From the NCBI GenBank assembly GCA_026122225.1, contig JANEZZ010000983.1:372001-436000 (forward strand): DNA of 64,000 nucleotides. Direction: 5' to 3'. The position numbers were made by a program, and so were the translations under genes. The notes under the pieces were generated by a model. It had not been told where the DNA came from. It did not search any database and saw nothing but the letters and a program-made list of their open reading frames with translations. Of the stretch, positions 37,701 through 52,700 are shown piece by piece. Each line of letters starts with the position of its first letter. Position 1 is the first letter of the stretch. Origin of the DNA: Heloderma charlesbogerti. Taxonomy: Eukaryota > Chordata > Lepidosauria > Squamata > Helodermatidae.

Positions 37701-40700
37701 CTTTAATCTTTGTAAACTGCCCAAAGAGCTTCAGCTCTGGGGTGGTAGAGAAATGTAATAAATACATCGTCATCAGCATCTTCTTCTTTCTCTCCTTGGG
37801 GCTTCATCACACAGAGCTTTTATCCTGCGATTGAGATGGCTCCTTTGAGGAAGTTTGTGGGCTCTTTACATGAAGCAGTGACTCTGCCATGACCCTCCTG
37901 CACTCAATGACCTTTGTTCCATTTTTAAACAGATTGCAGATGATGAGCTATCAAATTACCCCGTTTTGTTCTGCTTGGGGTCCTCCGTCAAAAGAGTAAA
38001 AGCAGCAAGAAGAGGAGCGAGATCAATGAAAGATAATGGAAGACTCAGATACAGGGAGAAGGGGCGGGGGGGAGAAAGCACATGTAAAGGGAGTCAGTTG
38101 TGATCCTGCATTTAAAACAGAAGCAGAAAGCCCCATTTTAAATGCAGGATTTTAGGCTGGTGTAGAAATGCCCTTCCTTTCCTTTCCTTTCCTTTCCTTT
38201 CTGGTCCCTCTAACTTCTGAAGTGAGATATCCAAATTGTTTCACAGAGAGGTGTTATTTACTTCCTGTCTCCTCCCTATAATCCAGTTTGGGTTTTTGTG
38301 TAGAGTGAGAGAGAGCGAGGGAGTGCGTATCCCTGCTGTCTATTGCCCTGCCTTCTTATTTGGCATCTAATTCTTCCCTCCATCTCTCTCAGCCTTTCCA
38401 TCCCTTACTTCCTGTTTAGGTTTAGCCAATTTGTTTTGTAATGAACTGCATATATGATTATTTTGGTTTCTTGTCATGTTGCTAATTCCCCCGACCCCAG
38501 GAGGAGCTTTGTTTCCATCATAATGCAATATGACTCTTAGGTAAAGACCTGTTGGTTACACACATAGATATTATGTACAAGTATAGATGAGGATAAGCAG
38601 CAACATGTGACAACTGCCTTTCAATTTCTATTCCCCTAGTTTGTTCCTACTATCTCCTCCTCCCTGTCCATATATTCCTCTAGTACACAGAGCCTTTTAA
38701 ATCCTCCTTTTTGCCTCTCATCATTCCTCAGCTCCTTTGAAACAGTGTGCATGGATGTAGCACACATTAACTCACTACCGTCAACTGAGTAGTCTCTATT
38801 TTCCCGTAAGGTCTGTCCCAGGGTTAGGTAACCTGGTGCCCTGTAGATGTTTTGGTTACACCTCCTATCAGCTCCAGCCAGCATGGCCGATGATCAGGGA
38901 TTATAGAAGCTGTAGTCCAAAGCATCTGGAGGGCAGTGGGTCGCCTACCACTGGTCTCTCCTTTCAAAGGTAGCTTCAAGCCAACAAACAGCATCCATTT
39001 TCCAGACACTTCACACAGGCAACTTAAAAAACCTCTGATAGATTTATTACATTACCTGCTGTACATATTCAACATTGAGGCGCTTGCCATGACGCTTAAT
39101 CTGACTGTCCTTCCGTCCCAAGAAAAACATCTCACAATTCTTAACTCTTACGAAGTCTCCAGTTGCTCTCATTGTGCCCACAGGCAGCGTTACTTCTTCA
39201 TCAAGGAAGCAGACACGCTCTTTACCTCCTGTGCAAAACAAGATGAAGAAGTATGTTAGTCTCCCTCCCCGTTAACCCACATAAAACCACAAGCAGGCAG
39301 CAGGAGTCAGAAAGGCTCTCTTCACACCTGAGTTTTTTTTAGCAGGATCGTTCTTCTTTAAACACTGGTTTTCATGGGAGCTTTAAATGACGCCACTGCT
39401 CTCCTGCTGTTATCTCACACCTTTCCTTCCCTCTTCCCGAGTTACCGGAGAACAGGGAAAACCCAGCATTTTCTGTGCTTGCGACTGCAATAATAATTTC
39501 CCCTCCGTGTATTTCCCCTTTAGTGCTTTGTCCTGCTTTGTATGGGTATGTGCTAGGGGGTGTTGCTGGGTGGTGTTGAATAACATTGTCATTACAACAA
39601 ATTGGTGAGAAGGGAGGGCAGGTCACCGGCCGCTTCCTGTGACCATTTCTGCCTCTCTCCCATTCCACTAAGGGCTCTGAGATCCCCTTGAACACAGCAA
39701 TGCTTACTTCTGAGTAAATCCATTGGCTGTAAGGCTTTCCTTTCCTGGGAGTAAGTGCCACTGAAATCTGTGTGGCTTGCTTCTGAGTAGGCATGCATAG
39801 GAGTGAACGGTAAGTCTACTTGGAGTAGCAGTCTTAAGGTCTCTCATCCCCTTCAATGCATTTACTTTGAACCTCCACCTCCCATTGACATCACTGACAG
39901 CTTCTTCTCCCTTTTGCTCACCAGATTGATGGGCTTTTTTCCTCCCAGGGCGGATGGGGGAGTCTCCCTTCTCAGCCACGCAGGGGAAAGGCTTGACAGT
40001 TAGGATTTCAACAGGTATTACAAGTGCCTTTTCTCCTCCCCTGAATAAATTAATCATGCAGAGCTTGGAATAGTAATTTTTAATAGTTTCCTTTTGGGGT
40101 GTGGAGTTGTTTTACATAAGGCAGTAATGCTAAGGTGGTTTTCCATAGTACTCCTCCTACCTAGCCAGCCACTACCTCTTCTCCTAGCCCACCTTGCAGG
40201 GTAATTGCGAAGCCAGAATAAGGGGGAAGAGCAACAACAGCGCCGGGGGGTGGGGGGAGCAAGCCAGGTCTAATGAAGACGGTGTCCCCTGTGAAGTGGT
40301 CGTGGGGTGGGGTGGGGGATGGCTTGGTGCATTGACTGTATACATTTGTGGATTTCTTACTTCTGTAGTTGGGAACCTAGAAATTGGTATTCCCTTCAAA
40401 CTCAGTAGTGCAAGCAATGTACTACTTTTCATTCCATCACACACTGACATATTTAGCAGAGGACTAGCAGCACCAGCAACCTCAGGGTAAGCCACTGGGA
40501 AGACTCTCTCTCCCTTGGAAGAAGGAGGGGACAAGCTCCCATAGCCTGCTATCCAGATCACTAGAAGGGCTTGCAACTTCTGCTGTGGAGGAGTGGAGGG
40601 ATGGGGCGGAGCCATCAATCATGTTACAGGAACCAATGACCAGGGGAGGGGAGGGAGTATGGAGCTGGCAGCCCCCTTCTGTCCTGATTGTTTTGTGCAG

Positions 40701-43700
40701 CTCGGCCCAGCCATGAAAAGATATAATGCGCACTATGAGAGATGCCTGTATACAGGGCCAGTGTAAATCCTGGAAAGGATCTGGAATCAAAAGGACCAGT
40801 TTGTAGTGGGATAAAATGCCAGGTGTGAAGACAGCCAAAGACTAGTATGAGCAGACAGATAACAGAAAGCAACTTACAAGTCACCAAAGCTGACAGAAGG
40901 CAAATACAACTCCCAAAGGTCCCAGCCAGCATGGCTAATGGGTTTAGCCCAATGTGAACAAGCTCCTTTTGGGCTCACACATTCTCCCTCCCCCTGGTCC
41001 TTTCCTCTTGACCAAGCTAGAAGAGTTTGGACGTTTCCGCTTTCAGTTAACTGCAGCTTCCTGTGTCATCCGAACCAAGGATCATGGCTTAACAATATCT
41101 ATGGTTAATTTCAGCAAGCCTGCTTCATAGCCCGTGGTTTGAAGTTGGCTTCTTTTAATGGGGGGCAGGGAGCATTGAGAGCTTCAGTTGTAGGGTGACT
41201 CATAAACCAAATAAATATATAATAAATATAAGATGCCAGAAGCAGGGCATGATAGCAACAGCTTGCCCACTCATCCCCTCCAGCATACTGCCACTGAACC
41301 TGGAGGTTCCATTTAGCTATAATGGTGCTGATAGACACATCCACCATGAATGTGTCTCGTCCTCTTTTCAAGCCACTTAAGCCAACGGCCATCACAGCTT
41401 CAGGCAATGATTTCCATAATTTAAAATGTTAAATAGAAAATCACCTATGAATGCTTGACCTTCACCTTCTAGAATGGCAGAACCATTAGCATCTTTGACT
41501 TCAACTGTAGTTCCCCAAAGTGGGGTTCCCAGTGGTACAAGCGAATCACATCTAAAATCAAGGAAATAAAAAAGAGTGATGTGAGGCAGGAGTGGGAGAC
41601 AAGAGACATCAATAATTCCTTAAAACACAATTCAGACAACCAACCAACCCCCCATCAAAAATTCTTATGGATGCTTCCTCTCACATGAATTATTTCTTAT
41701 ATTAAAAAATACAACACAAGCACCATTCAAAACATGAGTGCTTCTTTCAAGGCCCTTTTATTCACAAGTCAAATGTTAAGCGTCTGGCTGTGAAATACTT
41801 CCTCATCCCAAACACCCATGATAACACACTATGGTTGTTCCATCTACAGAGGATTCGTACTACTAAGCCTTTTATCATTTATTCATCAATTAAAGTGCAC
41901 ATGCTGGCAGCAAAACAGAATGACACTTCCTACCTATGATCAGTACTAAAAACCTCTTCAGGAACCTTGTAGCATGTGGCCCAGCAGGAGACTTCTGTAA
42001 TACCATACATATTAAATATGTGTGTTTTATTCCCTTCTCCTTTCCAGCTTCTCAGCACGTTTAGTCCAGGGAAGGCTTCCCCGCCAAGAGCCAAGATTCG
42101 CAGCGAGGCATTGGCAGACAACACAGTTGATTTAATATGCTGAACTCCAAATCTTCTCAGAAGTGTTGGTGTAGCCTGCATGTTGTAGAAAATCAGATTT
42201 GAGATAGATTTCCATCAAACACAAAAATCTATTTCTATCTTAGTCATACAGTGGAGACAGGCAACTAGCAGCCTGTGGGTGGAATCCAGTCTGCAGCCCT
42301 GAGCAGGGTCCCTCTGCTATCACCACTTTAAATTAAGAGGTGGCCGTGACAGCACTGTAACCTTCTATCCCCTTCATACTAGCTGGACTTGGAAATAATT
42401 AACACTGGATGGAAAGGAGAAATTAGTAGAATCACCTGTGTGCTGAGCAACCGTATTAAATAATAATCTTCTATTATTTCATGATCTGCTGACCAATCTG
42501 GTCAATTGCCCAAGAACGAATAGCGTAGGCTCTCAAATTTGGGGTTGGGACACTCAGATAGGGTCTCAAGATGCCTGCAGGAAGGTTGTGAGTGATGGGA
42601 CTTTGGAAGTAATCCACTGCTATTGGAAGACAAGCTGTGGGTAAGGGGCCTCTTTGTCTCTCTGAAACAACACTGAGCAACATCTCTGTGGGCAGCTGCT
42701 GCTCAGTTCCTGTCCTTTGGCCCAAATTCAGAAAATTTGGGAACACTGACATATTGGTTACAAGCATCCTGAGTATACTTACATCTCAATTTCAAATATT
42801 TGCTTGGAAGCAAGTTGCACTATGTTTCATGCAGCCTTCTTTCTGGTAAGGATTGAAGGTCTACTTGAACACACGCTCCATTTAAATAAGCAGGACTCAC
42901 TTCCAAGTAAATGTGTTGATGATGCCAGTGAAAAATATAGATAACTGCAAGCTATGGTAGAGAAAAATAAATGGAGGTGGATTCATGTTTGTTTCCCTCA
43001 GCAAAACACGGAACTTTCTTTACTTATTTCCACTATAGTGATGAGAACTTACTACTACAGTAGTGGTGAGAACTCAAAATACTGTCAGTCATGCTATATT
43101 AATTTTTGCTACTGAAGGCTATACATTCTAATGTTTTAAACAACACAACTCCAGAAAGGGAAGAACTGTTTGATCAACATTACATTCCAGTGTTATGCAG
43201 AAGCAGCATTCAGAACAAACAGTATTCAGAGGACACTCAGATGATCACTTCTCATATCTTACCTGTAATACAGATACTCTGTGGCATTGAAACAGAACCT
43301 TGGACAATTCCTGTGGCATCATTTTAATCAGTTTAGGTACTATAAGTAGAGAAGCCCCACTTGCCAGAGTAATGAACAACTCAACTACAGATGGATCAAA
43401 TGTCAACGGAGAGGCCATAAACACCATATCAGCTGGAGTAATTTTAAATACATCTCTAAAGAAAAAGAAACACAAACTACTTCAACCATTACATACATTT
43501 TGGAGTCTAAAGCTGTGGCAGTTTCAGAAAGTCTCTATATTTCCTGCATACTGGAGATGCAGAATCATGCAAGCATCAAGCTGACTAATGATTCCCTCTA
43601 CCCAGTAGTACATTAGAAAATGTCTTAAAGATGTAATGCTTCCCCTGTCCCCTCAATTGCCTCCATGACAAACTTTGAAACATTCTGTGAATGCATGTAG

Positions 43701-46700
43701 CTTTCTCCTTCCCCTTTCCTGAACTAATCCTAATCGGTTTACCAGAAAATCCTAAAGCACTGTGAAATGTTATAAAATAGAACATAAACCTAGCACAGAA
43801 TGAGGTTCATTTCCACAATGCATTTTGCTATAACTCTGTTTTATCTAAGGGCCAAACAAGACATGAAAGTGTTTTTACCCAGATCTCCTGCAATTGCATA
43901 GGAAGCAGAAGGCAGGATGTTCAAGCAAAAATAGAAGAGTAAAATGGTCAAGTGGGTGAGGGACGCCCCACCTTCCTCTCCCCACCGCACCGCTGCACAT
44001 GGCTTACCTCCTTGCAGCTCTCCTCCCCAAGCCCTTAGCTGAGCTCACTTCTTGTATCAGGAACACAGGAAGCCACCTTATACTGAGTCAGATCATTGAT
44101 CTATCTAACCCAGTATCGTAGACACTGACCAGCAACAGCTCTCCAAGATTTCAGGCAGAATTCCTTCCTCTAGCCCTACCTGGAGATGCTGGGGATTGAA
44201 TTTTGGACTTTCTGCATCTAAAACAGGTGTCTACCACTGAGCCATGACCCCTCTCCACTCTGACTAAGAGAAAAGTGCTTGGAAGAGATGCTGCAGGGAG
44301 GTAAGCTGTGGACAGGAGAAGAGTTCTGTACTTAAAGCAATCCACCAACCCCTTCCAGCACATGCTACTTTCTCCATGATGGTGGCAGATCTGGATCTGT
44401 CACCGTCACATCTAATTTGGCCAGAAGCTACTGATGCAGGGCACAACCCAGCCAAAGTTAATCATTTTCAAGTTCCATTAATCTGAATAGCAGAAAAATC
44501 AATGAAACTTAAAAGTACTTAACACTGGATGGATTGTGTCTGAGATGTTTATAACTGTCCAAAATAAAGGCAATTCAACATATAAGGCAGCAAAATAACT
44601 AGCATTATATGTTATATATTCTGTGCTGAAAAACACAGAAGAACCCACAATCTAAAGCCTATCTTTAAGGGTGCCTGTGTTTTAAAAATCGTTTTTTAAC
44701 AACCAACAATGGCTTGATGGCTTAACTCAGCCATAAAGAACATATGGTTTGTTCTTTCTGTTCTGAAAGCAGTGCATTTGAGCAAACATCTGGAAGTACA
44801 ACAATAAAGCTCCAATAAAACGGACTGAAATTCCACTGGTGAGAAAAACCAGAACTTTTAAAGACAATTAAGATTGCCTTTAAAAGATCGTTTATGACCT
44901 AGGGCAACAGCAAGATGCCAAGGTTACTTATCTTCAGAAAGTAGATAGTTAGTTTTTGTGCACTAGTCAGTAATCTATGTTGCAGTTAGTTCACTTGATG
45001 AAATATCTCAAAGAAAGAGAAACAGATTTCTCTATTCTTGTCACAGATGCAAGCCTATCACTTGATTATTGGCAGCTGACTCCACTGAAAAGTACGGTAT
45101 TGTTAGATCTTGATGAATCAAGTGACGAACATGGTGAACTAGCTTTAAAAGACACCCCATCTAGGGTGCATTTCCATTATTTGGGGTCTTCTGTTGACTT
45201 TCCCACCTCTCCTGTCTGCTGAAAATGGAAGTAAAGCACAACTGCACCCAGAAAGTAGAGCCAAGCATCTTCCTAACAATTTCTTCACAATTTCTTTAAA
45301 AGGCCACCATACGTGGTTGTGGGATTTAATATTTCATTTATTACCCATTTCTCTAACAGCTATGTCAAGCTGAGTGAGACTGGGAAATCAACAAACAGTG
45401 GATGCAGAGCATTCCTGGGAGGCTCTGTACTCAGTGGTGCCTTCAGATATGAAACTCAACTGAATGTCTGTTGCAAATAGTAGGCAGCTGCAATAGCTTT
45501 ACTGCCGCAATGTTCAAATCATACCATACCCCCACAAACAAATTCTTATTGTGATACATTCGTATATTTGCACATCTGCCAAAAAATGCCATGCTTTCAG
45601 CACCTTAAAAATGTGAAATACTAATGCGAACTTTCTACTATAATTAGAGCACAGACTACCACCAAACTAATTTAAAAAACAAAACAAAAGGACTTCCGGT
45701 TGGGACCGATGTCGCTCTGGTAGCTTCCCACGGGCCTCCGTGGGAGCTTTCTCAAACAGCTCTTTAAAAGGTTGAAAAACCTTTTCATCTCCCCCCTGGA
45801 ATGGAAGCGGGGGGCAAGGCAATAGCTCTGGACAACATCTTGGAGAAAGGTAACTCCCTCGCAATAGTGGGGGGACTGGATTCCAGGATTATCTTCCTAG
45901 AGCTTTACCAATGCAAAAAGCTGTACTGAGACTCCTATTTTATAGGAGAAAGCAGGGCTGATGTGTTCCATAATAATATATGCTTTAAGAAATATCAACA
46001 ACCTCTGAGGGATGATTTAAGAAACGTTAACAATATTTGAGAACATCTGAGGACCTGTAAGATTCGTTTGAGAGAAACATGTCTGCATCGAGGAGAAGAA
46101 AGGAGCTGGCATCTATTCCCCCCACATCCTCTGTGTCAAAAGTGTTGAAGATAGAAGATACAGGGGAATTATTTACGCTGATAAAGACTTTATCTTCGCA
46201 ATTTACGGAGCAAGTCAAAACGCTGGATTTAATCCAAAATTCCATCACCGCCCTGCAAGGAGCTGTAGATTTAATTAATGCGTCACAGCAAAAAATGGAG
46301 ACAAAAATTAATGAGCTTGAAAACCGAGTGGCGGGAAATGAAACTACGTCACAAATCTGTGTTAAAAATATCTCTGATAGAATCTCTCAACTGGAGGCCT
46401 TCACAAAAAGATCCAATGTACGGATTATTGGGATTAAAAATCTGCCTAATGATGTACAATTGCCTATTTTTGTGGATAAACTTTTGCATGAGATACTCTC
46501 TATTTCATCTGATTATTTACTTGATATTGAGCAGGCATTTCGTGTGCCAAATGGTAAAAGGACTGATTACATCATCATAGTTCAATTTGCAAAAGTCTCC
46601 ACAAAGAATTATATCTTGCGCTTGGCAAGGGAGGCTGGAAGCCTTTCCTGGAAACAAGATAAAGTTATGTTATTCCCAGACTACATCAAAGAGGAGGCGA

Positions 46701-49700
46701 ATAAAAGAAGGCAATTTGTCAAAGCAAAGAATATGGCAAAACAAATGAACTTACAATATTACTTAAAATATCCTGCTACACTTTGTATTGTGTCTGAAGG
46801 TCAGATGAACACGTTTCTAAATCATGAAATGGCGGAGGCGTGGCTTAATGTAAAAATGCGTGAGAATTCTGATACAACCCCATGAACTGGAATCTTTAAA
46901 CAAGCTTTGTTAATTGTTTGTGTTTAGTCTATATGACTCAGGCTAATTCAGAAGATAAATGATTATATTTATATTGGTTTATTCTCTCTTTTATTTTTTC
47001 TTGCTTTTCTTTATTTTTTTATTTTAAAATAGATAATATATCTAGTATAAAATGTATTACTGATGGTTGAAGGTTTATATTAAGTTTTATTATTATATAA
47101 TACTATATATATATTTCTTTATTATTATTATTACTAATAATATAGGCTTTTAGGAATGTATTGTAGACCTGTTTCTTTGATTCATTGATGATATGATATA
47201 GAAATGTAAGGTTGTTTATTAAACTGTAAGATTGTTAAGGTTATATAGTTTTTAAAACAGAATGGCATTGGAGGATGGGGGGTGTTGGAGTTTAAACTTA
47301 ATTTTTTAAGGGGGAGGGAGGGGGGAGGGAAGGGGAGGGATTTTTTTTTCTTTTTTTCTTCACTTCCTTTCCTCCTCTCTTTCCCCCTTTTTCTCTTTCT
47401 TTTTTCTTCTCTCTTTGTTACTGTGGTGTCCTCATCAGAATATTGTAATGTTGGGAAATTGAAGTATTGATTAGGTTGTTGGTAATTTTGGTATTGTTTA
47501 TTTCATTTATAAAAATAAAATAAATAAAAATATATTCAAAAAACAAAACAAAACAAAATGTTAAATGAGGTCAGGTGAGAGAACATGGTAGTATTCCTCT
47601 AGGATATAAATTACATGGATTTCTACTGAATATTTATTACAACCAAAATTTGGCGGCAACTGTAATAGAAATTCATTCGGGTTCCAGGAAACCTTAACCT
47701 TTGAAATATTTGGATCTTGTCTCCAACTACTATTTTGTAAGATGCATCGGAAGTATCACTGAGAAGCAGGGATATTAATTTTAAACTCCTTGAGACCTGT
47801 CATTAGCTTGAACCTGACCTAGTTAAATTCCCACCCATTGTTTGGGGAAAAAGGAGAACTGACGGGACAAAGTATCAAAAAAGCTTCACCCACCTCCCAC
47901 CTTGGAGACAGTGAACTGGCAGGGCTTTGCTCCTTGCCTCACCCACTAAGACTGCAGCTTAGTGTAGAGGTAAGATCATATTTTGGTTGTTTTCTGCAGC
48001 GATCATTTTATCACTTTAAAAAATAAATCTTATTAGTCAACTATCAAATACATAATATCATAGAAACATATAAATGTCACAAATACAATACCATATACTC
48101 TCAAAATCATAACACAAATTCATGAATATAATTTATTAAGCTCAATTCATTGAATCTAAAAGATTGAGGAACTCTTGAATCTATCAATATCTAAATTGCA
48201 TAAAAGACTAGTGAACAGACCCACCTGCACTATTACAATAGCCCTTCGTTTAATAGAAAGAGCCTTCAAGCAAACATATGCAGCTGTCAGTGCTGGACAC
48301 ATTGTGCCTGCCCCGTCTGAATGAAGGCATGCCTGCTGGCGCCCCTGGGCATAGCCCATGCCATGGTGTACCCCTACAGCCCCCTGTCCACTCCCTTCTC
48401 CTGAGGGCAGGCTGCCCCACAGTAGGGGGAAGGGGACAGGAGTATAACTATATCCCTTGGCCTACTAATCTCCCCTGACTTCCAACAGTATGGACTGCTA
48501 TGTGCTGTTTAGGGAAGCCTGCCCTTAGTGGCTGAAGATGTTACTGCAAGCTTCAGCCACACTGGCACATTTAAATTAATAAAATTAATTAATGCACTTA
48601 AAAAAAATAAATAACCCTGAGGCGTACAACCTTAGTATGCATGCCAAGCCCTGAGGTGTACAATCCTTAGTATTGCATGCTAAGGTTGTACGCCTCAGTC
48701 ACGGGTGTATGACTGGATCCTTCATACACCCTTCATATTTTATTATAGATATAGCAGGATCATACATTTAATCAGTAGGCATTTCACAACTTTAATCTGA
48801 GACATTAGCTTGATTTGTCCCTAGCTACATTTTCATCCCTCTGCTCCCATCCCCTTTTGTATCAATTTGATTTGGGGTGTATGGTATATGCCTATGGATA
48901 GGATTTGTACTGGATATTATCTTTGTATACCACCTTGTTGATTTCAGGTGCTTTAGATATAATACTATGGTCTCTAGCTATTCACCTTTATTTAAACACT
49001 CATCCATGAAAGAATACTGGGAAAATGCACTTACCGAAGATGAAGAATATTTGGTACTATGCATTTATGAGGTACTCTGACAATTTTGGGGACCCCTGTT
49101 GTTCCAGATGTATGCAAAACATATGCTATGGAGTGTTTCTGTCTGACATCAAACAGCTCTTTGGATGGTTTTGTCTCATGTTTGTCCAAGATATGCCCCT
49201 CCCAGCTACTAGTCGCTACAGAGCTTTCATTTTTATCGTTTACACGTTCTGTCAACAGATCCATATTACTGTGGTTCTTCTGGAAGAGAATTAGGCCAAC
49301 TTTCTGTATTTCAAGGGAATTATGGCTGAACAACTGTCCATGTGTTACTATGAATTTCTGAAAGAGAGAATGAAAGTTTTTATTCTAATAAGACATGTGT
49401 GTACATCCTTTTCTCTTCAGTGCAATCCTATGACAGACAAAACAAAATATTTAAAATATAAGAAGGTATTTGGAACAGCTAATCAGATAAGATGATTTAA
49501 AGATGTCTGACTTCAAAGAGATGAGATTTTTAACCCCAAGGGTACAATCCAAGCACTACTCCACAACAAGTGAACAAATTAGGACTAATGATTGGTGGTT
49601 TGCACCCTGTTATTGGGTTTGTGAACTGCCAGTTTGTTGTTACAATCCACTGAGTTCAGTGGGATTTACTTCCAGGTATGCTGGCATAATGCTGAAACCT

Positions 49701-52700
49701 TTGATTGTTGTTATTGTTTTCTATCCTCAGCAACTTTCATTTTCTAAGCAGCTACACATTCCTAACTTGACAGAACCCATACTTGGATAAATCCCTGAGC
49801 AGCAGCAACCAAATACTGTGAAATACTGTAAAATATATTGCAACAATATGCAAGACATTTTGTACATGGGGCAGAGATTACAGTATGTGAAAAGTTTACA
49901 CTATAGAACAAAGACACTTGCGTTGAAGACCTAATCAAATCAGTACTCAAAACAATAGCAATTTTATACATTCTTACTTGGGACTACATCCTACTGAATT
50001 CAGCAAGATTACCTAGAAGTAAAAATGCAGGATCGGCCTATATGTTCAATAGTCAAGAGGTGAAGCATGTTTCCAATTCCCATTTTAAATACCCAAATTA
50101 AAATAACTGTTGGAAGCTTTGCACTTACATCAACTTTGTCTTTTTCTACAAGGACATATTGGAAGTTACATTTCTTCATGAAATAAGCAGACAGGCTTGG
50201 TGGGGCATCTGGATCAACAGGGGAATATGCAGCTGGCACTTGGAGAATTCTGACAAAACAAGCATTTCATTTAGCGAATTATTCTCAGGAATCAAACACT
50301 GAAAAATCAACATAAGTTATATCACAAATACTCTCTGTGTTAAGATATTTGCATTCAGAAATCCTTTATGCAATTTAATAACTCTCTTTATGGTTCAATC
50401 TCATGATGATCTCAATGGAGTTGCAGGGTAGAGAATCCCTGCATTCCTTTCGGGTTGAAGTAGATGTAACAAAATGTGTGTAACAAACCCACACCACTTT
50501 TTTTCCCCTGGGTGGGTAATGTGAAGCAAAAGAAGGAGGGACTGTTACCTTATACTTCTTCACTCAAAACTACCCTTCCCCAACCCCTTTGCAGATTCCA
50601 AACACATTTCTCTGCAAACACACATTTGCGCTCCTGCAGTGACCAAGGGGGTGGTTTGGAGCACAAAAGTATCAGGCAGGAAAAGAGTTAAGCACTCCTC
50701 CTCCTGCAACTTCACTTCACACTGTCTTTTCCTGAAGTGCTCTGGGTATGTGTGTGTGTGGTAGAGAGAGAGAAAGCAAGCAAGCAAGCAAGGAAGCAAC
50801 TGTCAGGGTTTCTTACAAGCATTGGTTTGAAATGTCTAGTTTGGCCATTAGAACTGCTACATGTGTTACATTTGCCCCACATGCAGAGATAACCTGTATG
50901 TACAGAATAGCAGATGTACACACTTTTGCTAGATGTAACATATGAAGCAGCCCTTGGCATACTGTGTAGCAAGGGAAACTACTGGTCTAATCTACATGGA
51001 AATTTTCACAGGTCTTTCCTGTCAAGCAAACTGCAGATGGATTTTGTCATCATAAATGATAAACATAAGGTTCTTTAAGGTTTCTGTCAATGACAAAAAA
51101 GCAGAACTGACGCTTTGTGTTTGATATTAATAAAACATAAAAAGGTACAGGCACAGCAATGTGAAGCAGATTCAGAAATACCAAAGACATCATAATTCTG
51201 TTTTCATTCGTAAGATTAGCATATGAACTGACTGAATCAGTTCCCTAGTAACAAGATGTCAATTAGGGATATAAATATAACCTTCCATTATTATAACAAA
51301 TTCTAACATACCTGTTTCTCAAAAATAACATTTCCTGAAAACCTCTGTAATTTTTTTTTTTTTAAGCTCAAGAGTCACTTCCAGACAAGTGAAGAATGAC
51401 GTAACTGGATTACTTTCCATTACATCATTTTAGCTGAGTATTTTAGCCAGGGTCAGTGTTAAGGGTAGGCATAGTCTGCCACCTGCCGAGGGCCCACACT
51501 CCAATAGAGGCCCACTGAAAGAATCCCCTGAAGCTGCTCCTCCTCTTCACCATTGCAACCTGCTTGTTCAGCTGCCTCTCACTCTGGCCCAGGTGACGCC
51601 GGCAGTGAGGAGGAGCAGTAGATGCCATGGCCTACTTGCTCACTGTCACTCAGTCTGTCAAGCAAGCAAGCGGTAGCAATGCTGAGAAAGAGGATGAGGA
51701 GAAATAGCAGCTGATGACAAAGACTCACTGAGGGAGACGGCCCACTGAGGCTGTCTTGCCCAAGGCCCCTCAAAAACCTGGAGCTAGCACTGATTTTAGC
51801 TTAAGACTGTATGGTGACCGTTGCTACCTCTCAGTTAATATGGTTGTCAATGTTAATGCTAATCACTGGCTATTTGGGTGGCAAAGAATAAAGTGGGCTA
51901 GATTCAATTTCCCTTCCCCCATCGCTGAAGATTCAATTTCCCTTCCCCCATCGCTGTTTTGTTTCTAGTTCAGAAATGGAAACTGTGTATGGCACTACAG
52001 AAGCTGGATGTGGCCTAGAACTGTACATGCAGAACCAATTTATGCACAGGGGATGTGCATGTAGATATCTACTTTAACACACACACACACACACACACAC
52101 ACCTACCTTAGATGTATTGAGAAAAACTCAAATAGTTCCTTTCACTAAAATGTGCTGTTTCTGTTACTTAAGGCGATTTCCCAAAAGATTATAATGTAAA
52201 CATACTATTGCTGTGATTAGCATAAGGCAGTATCTATTGCTTCAATTTCACCCTTGTATAAGTGATCATGGCCCATATACAAATGAACAAGACCTACACA
52301 ACTAGGTCCAGACACTTAAAATTTGAGTTTGTGTTTCATGAACAGTATGACCACAGCACTGGCAAACTAATTTGAAATTGAAGGGAATTTAAAAATCATG
52401 GGGCTTTATTGTTCTAAAGCTGGGAAACTCAGAATTTCTACTGGGCATGCCCATGGCCTTATCACATGTAAACTCCCTCTTTCAATCATATCCCAAATCA
52501 TGTTTCAAATTCACAGCTGTTTTAAGGAAATAGGGGCTTAAATCCAATGTTGTGCTTGCATAATGGAACTCCCTCTTACTCTTCTCCCCGCTACAGCACC
52601 CTGTACACCTTCCAAATCTACTTTGGAATGACCTCGAACCCACTGGAGCAGATTTAAGGGGCATATGGAAGGTTGCAGGGGGAGGGAGAAACCATTCCAC

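Noticed and set aside
38171..38202. Regular short repeats that might suggest a CRISPR-like array
   Set aside because: The units are pure microsatellite without spacers, in a vertebrate intron.
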